Source of the DNA: Candidatus Aenigmatarchaeota archaeon
GTDB taxonomy: Archaea; Aenigmatarchaeota; Aenigmatarchaeia; Aenigmatarchaeales; Aenigmatarchaeaceae
Direction: 5' to 3'
NCBI GenBank assembly: GCA_011773475.1
Contig: WVXN01000036.1
Coordinates: 34,885 to 60,943 of the forward strand
Length of the DNA: 26,059 nt
Under the pieces are notes generated by a model. The model was not told the DNA's origin, searched no databases, and worked only from the letters and a program-made list of their open reading frames with translations. A program made the translations under genes and the position numbers. How positions within the stretch are numbered: the stretch's first letter is position 1; every line of letters starts with the position of its first letter. Positions 22,111-26,059 of the stretch are shown here, piece after piece.

Positions 22111-23292
22111 ATGAAAAAGCCTCTAATCGTTGGCTTAGATGTAGGAACAACTACAGGATTATCAATTCACGACCTTAAGAAGAGTCTCTTGTATCTGAAA
22201 AGTAAAAAACACTTCTCAACATCCAACATAATTAAAAGAATAATGATTTTTGGAACACCTCTAATAATTGCTACAGACAAGCAAAAGGTTCCTAATAAAA
22301 TTAAAAAAATAGCATCTTCATTTAATGCTAAGATATTTCATCCAGACCACGATTTGACAGTTGGAGAAAAAGATAGAGTTGTTAACATTTCTATGAAAGA
22401 TGATCATGAAAGAGATGCTCTAGCTGCCTCCCTTTTTGCTTTTAAATTATACGCTTCTCAATTCAACACAATAGATAGAAGCCTAGAAACTCTGGCTTTG
22501 GAAAGATATAGTGATAAAGTAAAAGAAATGATTGTAAGAAAGCAGGCGAAAAACATTGCTGAAGCAATTGAAAAAGTAAGACCAAAGGAAAAGAAGGTTA
22601 AGAAAGAAGTTCCTTTCAAAGAAGTTGAATTAGACTGGAAAGAAAAAGCAGAAGAATTAAGAAAAAAATTAAAAGAAGAAAAAAATAGGTATGAAATATT
22701 AAAAGCATATACAGAAAAACTCGAGACAAGAGTCAGAAATCTTGAAATCCAAAAACAAGAATATTTGGAAGAACAAATGAGGAAAACTGAGGAAGGTAGA
22801 AAAAAAGTTTTAAAAGAAAAAGAAATAAGATCAAGAGATATCCTCATAAAACAATTAAAATTTGAACTAGCTAAAGGAAAAAGCATTAGAAAAGTTTACG
22901 AGGAAAAACTAGAAAGAGAACAAGAACTAAATAATATAAAGGATGAAAAATTATTACCAGTAATAGTAATTCCTGATTTTACCAAAGAGGAAATAGTTAA
23001 TGCTAACAGAGAATTTGATATTTCTAACAAAATTATCTGGATCCAGAACTTTAAATTCTCAAAAACAAATGCAAGGATTTTAGCTTCTATAAAACCTAAA
23101 GTAGTTATAGGAGAAGCTGATAAGGAAATAAAAGATATCCTAAGAAATTCTAGAATAATTGTGGTTGATACAGTTAAACCAGAAACCAGAGAATATTATG
23201 CTGCTATTTCTCCTAGAGAAATTGAAAACGAAATGAGAAAGATCGAGAAAAAAAGTTTCCTGAAATGGCTGGAAGATTATAGAAGAAGATAA
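22111..23292 (+). CDS. DUF460 RNase H-fold protein with coiled coil (393 aa)
   Basis: N-terminal ~115 residues match the archaeal DUF460 family: VGLDVGTTTGLSI at the start (D10), IIATDKQKVP (D56), TVGEKDRV (E86) and DDHERDALAAS (98-106, D102). These acidic positions fit a RuvC/RNase H-like active site. Residues ~170-290 are a long charged coiled coil. The C-terminal ~100 residues form a mixed alpha/beta domain with PVIVIPDFTKEE and KPKVVIGEADKE. Family function is not established to my knowledge; a nuclease or nucleic-acid-binding role is inferred from the fold. It is leaderless and divergent from the NTPase gene. The stop codon lies next to the TATA-like box of the pilin-like gene. Confidence 0.85.
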   Translation: MKKPLIVGLDVGTTTGLSIHDLKKSLLYLKSKKHFSTSNIIKRIMIFGTPLIIATDKQKVPNKIKKIASSFNAKIFHPDHDLTVGEKDRVVNISMKDDHERDALAASLFAFKLYASQFNTIDRSLETLALERYSDKVKEMIVRKQAKNIAEAIEKVRPKEKKVKKEVPFKEVELDWKEKAEELRKKLKEEKNRYEILKAYTEKLETRVRNLEIQKQEYLEEQMRKTEEGRKKVLKEKEIRSRDILIKQLKFELAKGKSIRKVYEEKLEREQELNNIKDEKLLPVIVIPDFTKEEIVNANREFDISNKIIWIQNFKFSKTNARILASIKPKVVIGEADKEIKDILRNSRIIVVDTVKPETREYYAAISPREIENEMRKIEKKSFLKWLEDYRRR

Positions 23293-23298
23293 TATATA
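23291..23298 (+). promoter_or_regulatory. TATA box overlapping the DUF460 stop codon
   Basis: AATATATA begins within the TAA stop at 23290-23292 and is centred about 25 bp before the ATG at 23319. The downstream pilin-like gene therefore appears leaderless with its own promoter. Confidence 0.6.
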
Positions 23299-23318
23299 GG
23301 AGTTTCTAATATTTTATT

Positions 23319-24056
23319 ATGAGAGGAGTATCAGCAATCATAGCAATCATACTGATTCTAATGATTGTAGTAGCTCTAGCTGCTTTAACATATACATGGT
23401 TTACAGGAATATTCATATCAACTACAAATACAACAGGAGAGGCAATAGAAAGAACAACGACCAGCTTTAAAGGAAGACTTTTAATAGAAAACATAAATCC
23501 TAAAGGAATAATAACTTTAAGAAATTCAGGTTTAATCCCTCTTAGTAATTTCAAATTCTATGCTAATGATGAGGAAGTACTTTCAGACAACAGAGAATTG
23601 AACCCTGGAGAGATTTTAAATTTAAAAATAGCACTACCTGAAAATACATATAATTTTTTTGTGACTTCTGATCATGCTGAAAGCTTTAGAAAAATCGAAA
23701 AAATAGATAATGGGTTGTATCAAGAACATGCTGAAGAGACAGATTGTTCAGACGAATGCTGTGATGGTGATTGGAATACAGAAGGTACTGTAGCTAGACC
23801 TGAACGTATTAACTATTCTGTTCCTGCTAATGCAATTGGTGCAGAATGGCAGGTAAAATGTGCCAGTAATAATAACTATACCATTCCTAGTAATTGTTGG
23901 AATGATACAAAAATTATTTTAGAAGTATTTTCTTCTCCTGGAATAGGTTGTGATATTAACTGTTGGAATTTTGTAACTTCTACTTTTGTTCCCATAACAA
24001 GTACATTTGCAAACACCGGCCTTTACGAAGAAGCTATTTTTTGGATAACTGAATAA
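23319..24056 (+). CDS. Type IV pilin-like secreted protein (245 aa)
   Basis: The N-terminus MRGVSAIIAIILILMIVVALAALTYTW is a class III signal peptide: a short basic-Gly leader (cleavage expected after RG by a prepilin peptidase) followed by a hydrophobic helix that assembles pili. Residues ~50-125 form a beta-rich domain with LRNSGLIPLSNFKFYANDEE, common in archaeal pilin-like proteins. Residues ~140-150 hold an acidic Cys cluster (DCSDECCDGDW), and three more Cys-containing stretches follow, suggesting disulphides outside the cell. No pilus ATPase or platform gene is in the window, so it may be a minor pilin or a surface protein using the same export route. I am sure of the signal type, less of the role. 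Confidence 0.8.
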   Translation: MRGVSAIIAIILILMIVVALAALTYTWFTGIFISTTNTTGEAIERTTTSFKGRLLIENINPKGIITLRNSGLIPLSNFKFYANDEEVLSDNRELNPGEILNLKIALPENTYNFFVTSDHAESFRKIEKIDNGLYQEHAEETDCSDECCDGDWNTEGTVARPERINYSVPANAIGAEWQVKCASNNNYTIPSNCWNDTKIILEVFSSPGIGCDINCWNFVTSTFVPITSTFANTGLYEEAIFWITE

Positions 24057-24059
24057 GAA

Positions 24060-24068
24060 CTTTTAAGT
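24060..24068 (+). promoter_or_regulatory. TATA-like box of the transporter gene
   Basis: CTTTTAAGT is centred about 28 bp before the ATG at 24092 and just after the preceding stop codon. Confidence 0.4.
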
Positions 24069-24091
24069 CAAGGTTTTTCCATAATCTTTCT

Positions 24092-25420
24092 ATGAAAAAA
24101 ACACTGGTTTATTTTTTATTATCTGTTTTTTTTGGAATATGTGCTTATTTAATACCTTTAAACATTCCTCAACAAGCTCATCTCGTTCTTGCAATATCAG
24201 TAACAATAGGAATGCTTTGGTTAACAGAGGTTATACCCATATATATAACTTCATTATTAATTCCCTTGTCATTAGCTATTTTTGCTGATTTTAATGTTAG
24301 GGATGTTTTCTTTCCTTTTTTTGATCCTGTTGTTGTTTTACTAATGGGAGGTTTTGCTTTAGCATACTCTTTGCAAAAATATGGTTTGGATGAAATAATA
24401 GCTAATTTTTTTACAATGAAAATAGGAACAAGCCCAAGAAGATTCCTTTTGGGAATGATGCTTGCAACAGCATTTCTTTCAATGTGGATGAGCAACAGTG
24501 CAACCTCAGCAGTCATGATACCTATAATGTTAGTTGTTTTAAAAGACACTGGACTAAAACCCTTTAAATCATCTTATGCAAAAGCTGCTGTTTTAGGAGT
24601 GGCTTTTGCAGCAACCATAGGAGGTTTCGGGACAATTGTTGGAACAACACCAAATGCAATGGCTGTAAAATTTCTTGCTGATGAAAACATAACAATATCT
24701 TTTCTTGACTGGATGTACTATTCAATCCCTTTTACCATCCCTTTCATATTCTTTGCTTGGTTTGTTTTGCTTCTAGTATACAAACCAGAAATAAAAGAAC
24801 TGCACGTTAAAAAAAGAAAAATCTCTCTAAATAAAAGCCAGTTAAAGACCTTAGCAATTTTTTCAATTACTGTTCTTCTTTGGCTAACATCAGGATTGCA
24901 TAAAATTCCTATAGCTTTGGTGGCTTTGATTCCTATAGTTTTATTCTATACTTTTAAAATGTTTAACAGAGATGATTTTGGCAAGTTTGATTGGGACATA
25001 CTTATTCTAGTAGGAGGTGGTTTATCTCTAGGTTCAGCCATAGAAGCAAGCGGATTGAATGTTATTATAGCAGAATTCATGAAAAATATGATTATAGGAA
25101 ATCCTTTGTTTATTATTCTGTTTTTAACATCTTTGTTCTGTATTTTCATGACTTTGTTCAGCAGCAACACAGGAACAGCTGCTTTTATAATACCAGCAAT
25201 AATACCATTATCAACAGCGCTTGGAATTGATACAAGAATTCTAGTGATCATAGCAGGTATAAGCGTATCCCTTGATTTCTTAGTTCCTATTGGTACTCCC
25301 CCAAACGCAGTAGCATATTCTACAGGTTATATTCACATAAAAGACATGATAAAAATAGGAATTATACTTGCTCTGTTAGGAGCTTTCCTTCTCAGTTTCT
25401 TTGCTGTCCTCTACTGGTGA
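24092..25420 (+). CDS. SLC13/DASS-family anion (dicarboxylate) transporter
   Basis: A membrane protein with about 11-12 hydrophobic segments and the two-fold DASS architecture. The first Ser-Asn-Ser/Thr motif is MSNSATSAVMIP, the second SSNTGTAAFIIP; each is followed by a GTxPNA loop (GTIVGTTPNAMA and PIGTPPNAVA). These motifs bind Na+ and carboxylate in characterised relatives. Length (442 aa) is typical. Likely substrates are C4-dicarboxylates, citrate or sulfate; sequence alone does not decide, nor whether Na+ is used. It has its own TATA-like box. A T-run follows the stop codon immediately (25421-25427) and could end transcription inside the convergent GGGP synthase gene, whose 3' end it overlaps by 45 bp. 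Confidence 0.9.
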   Translation: MKKTLVYFLLSVFFGICAYLIPLNIPQQAHLVLAISVTIGMLWLTEVIPIYITSLLIPLSLAIFADFNVRDVFFPFFDPVVVLLMGGFALAYSLQKYGLDEIIANFFTMKIGTSPRRFLLGMMLATAFLSMWMSNSATSAVMIPIMLVVLKDTGLKPFKSSYAKAAVLGVAFAATIGGFGTIVGTTPNAMAVKFLADENITISFLDWMYYSIPFTIPFIFFAWFVLLLVYKPEIKELHVKKRKISLNKSQLKTLAIFSITVLLWLTSGLHKIPIALVALIPIVLFYTFKMFNRDDFGKFDWDILILVGGGLSLGSAIEASGLNVIIAEFMKNMIIGNPLFIILFLTSLFCIFMTLFSSNTGTAAFIIPAIIPLSTALGIDTRILVIIAGISVSLDFLVPIGTPPNAVAYSTGYIHIKDMIKIGIILALLGAFLLSFFAVLYW

Positions 25421-26059
25421 TTTTTTTCTTCTAAATCTAGGAACTCTGAGTCGGGATCTAAATCTTCTTTTCTTAATTTTTTCCTCTTTCTTAGTTTCAT
25501 CTATAGGTTTTTCATTTCTTTTCCTTTTTCTTAGTTTTTTAAGTTTTCCAAGCTTGCTCTGTACATCTGATAATTCTCTTACTAAACGACCACGCATTGT
25601 ATCAATAAATGAATGAGTACCATTCTCATATATCGTATTTCCAACAACAATGGTTGCCCATTGGGACATTTCCTCTGCTTTTTCCTTTGTGTTTATTCCA
25701 CCACCATATAGAAGATGTGCGTCTGTCAAGGATTCTTTTACAGTTCTAACAATATTAGGGTCTCCATACATTCCAGAATATTCAATATAGATTATTGGGA
25801 AGTTGAAATATTTCTCAGCACAAACAGCTGTTGCGACAGTTCCTTCTATGGTCATTTGCTGGGCCTTAGAAACTCTTGCTGCAGCACATTTTGGATTTAG
25901 AATTATGTAGGCTTCAGGAACAACAATATCCCAGTTTATTTTATCCTTATGCAATTTTATCCACATTTTATGTAAGCCATTTATATAATGAGAATAGTAT
26001 GTGTTAAAAACAGACGGGACAAACAACCAATCAATATTTTTATAAACTAAACCAATAGG
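25376..26059 (-). CDS. Geranylgeranylglyceryl-phosphate synthase, N-terminus missing at right edge
   Basis: Prenyltransferase that joins geranylgeranyl-PP to glycerol-1-phosphate, the first committed step of archaeal ether-lipid synthesis. Visible motifs: DWLFVPSVFNT, YIILNPKCAAARVSKA, IIYIEYSGMYGDPNIV and LLYGGGINTKEKAEE then IVVGNTIYENG, the phosphate-binding TIM-barrel end. The frame is open to the window edge; the residue at 26026-26024 is an internal TTG (Leu), not a start, and ~80 N-terminal residues should lie beyond. After the barrel comes an unusual tail of about 75 residues with several Lys/Arg clusters (KKLRKRKR, KKRRFRSRLR, RFRRKK) and an acidic-Ser end. Typical members end soon after the last helix. 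The tail's 3' end overlaps the convergent transporter gene by 45 bp. Confidence 0.9.
   Translation of the reverse strand, partial: PIGLVYKNIDWLFVPSVFNTYYSHYINGLHKMWIKLHKDKINWDIVVPEAYIILNPKCAAARVSKAQQMTIEGTVATAVCAEKYFNFPIIYIEYSGMYGDPNIVRTVKESLTDAHLLYGGGINTKEKAEEMSQWATIVVGNTIYENGTHSFIDTMRGRLVRELSDVQSKLGKLKKLRKRKRNEKPIDETKKEEKIKKRRFRSRLRVPRFRRKKSPVEDSKETEKESS

Noticed and set aside
25376..26026. Treating 26026 as the GGGP synthase start
   Set aside because: The codon there is TTG inside a continuous frame (preceded by codons reading PIGLVYKNIDW). It is mid-protein by family comparison, so the gene continues past the window.

Overview
This AT-rich 26 kb window comes from an archaeon. The clearest marker is a geranylgeranylglyceryl-phosphate synthase gene at the right edge (archaeal ether lipids). 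It is supported by a two-piece Hef/XPF repair system, a HerA-like ATPase, a DUF460 protein, a type IV pilin-like protein with a class III signal peptide, and TATA boxes placed 22-30 bp before start codons. The Lys/Ile/Asn-rich proteome, compact spacing and giant Asn-Xaa-Ser/Thr-rich surface protein suggest a DPANN lineage such as Pacearchaeota or Woesearchaeota. That placement is inference; no rRNA gene is present.

Left third (1-10725, minus strand): one apparent operon. It reads, in transcription order, as two small paralogous winged-helix regulators, a 226-residue secreted or membrane-anchored protein, a 3200-residue modular surface protein, and the first 12 codons of another gene that leaves the window. 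The genes overlap or lie within 10 bp of each other. A 14-bp perfect palindrome sits 16 bp upstream of the first start codon.

Middle (10919-16984, plus strand): a 109-residue unknown, an M50 (site-2-protease-like) membrane protease, a HerA-like ATPase, a stand-alone Hef-type helicase ending in a PCNA-binding-like motif, a 24-codon very basic mini-ORF, and a 732-residue protein with proline-punctuated coiled-coil repeats and a C-terminal winged helix. Between this and the next gene is a roughly 107-nt element that folds into a long stem topped by a three-way junction and has its own TATA-like box. It is a candidate unassigned ncRNA.

Right third (17390-26059): a minus-strand purine operon purE-like/purC/purB, in reaction order from AIR to AICAR; a plus-strand XPF/Hef-type nuclease with helix-hairpin-helix domains; a convergent P-loop NTPase; a DUF460 protein divergent from it across a 37-bp shared promoter; a pilin-like protein; an SLC13-type transporter; and the convergent, 45-bp-overlapping GGGP synthase, which carries an unusual long basic tail and continues past the right edge.

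First genes of transcripts mostly look leaderless, with a TATA-like box that often overlaps the previous gene's stop codon. Genes inside the minus-strand operons have GGTGA- or GGAGG-type Shine-Dalgarno sequences. No tRNA, rRNA, CRISPR array, insertion sequence or origin was recognised.
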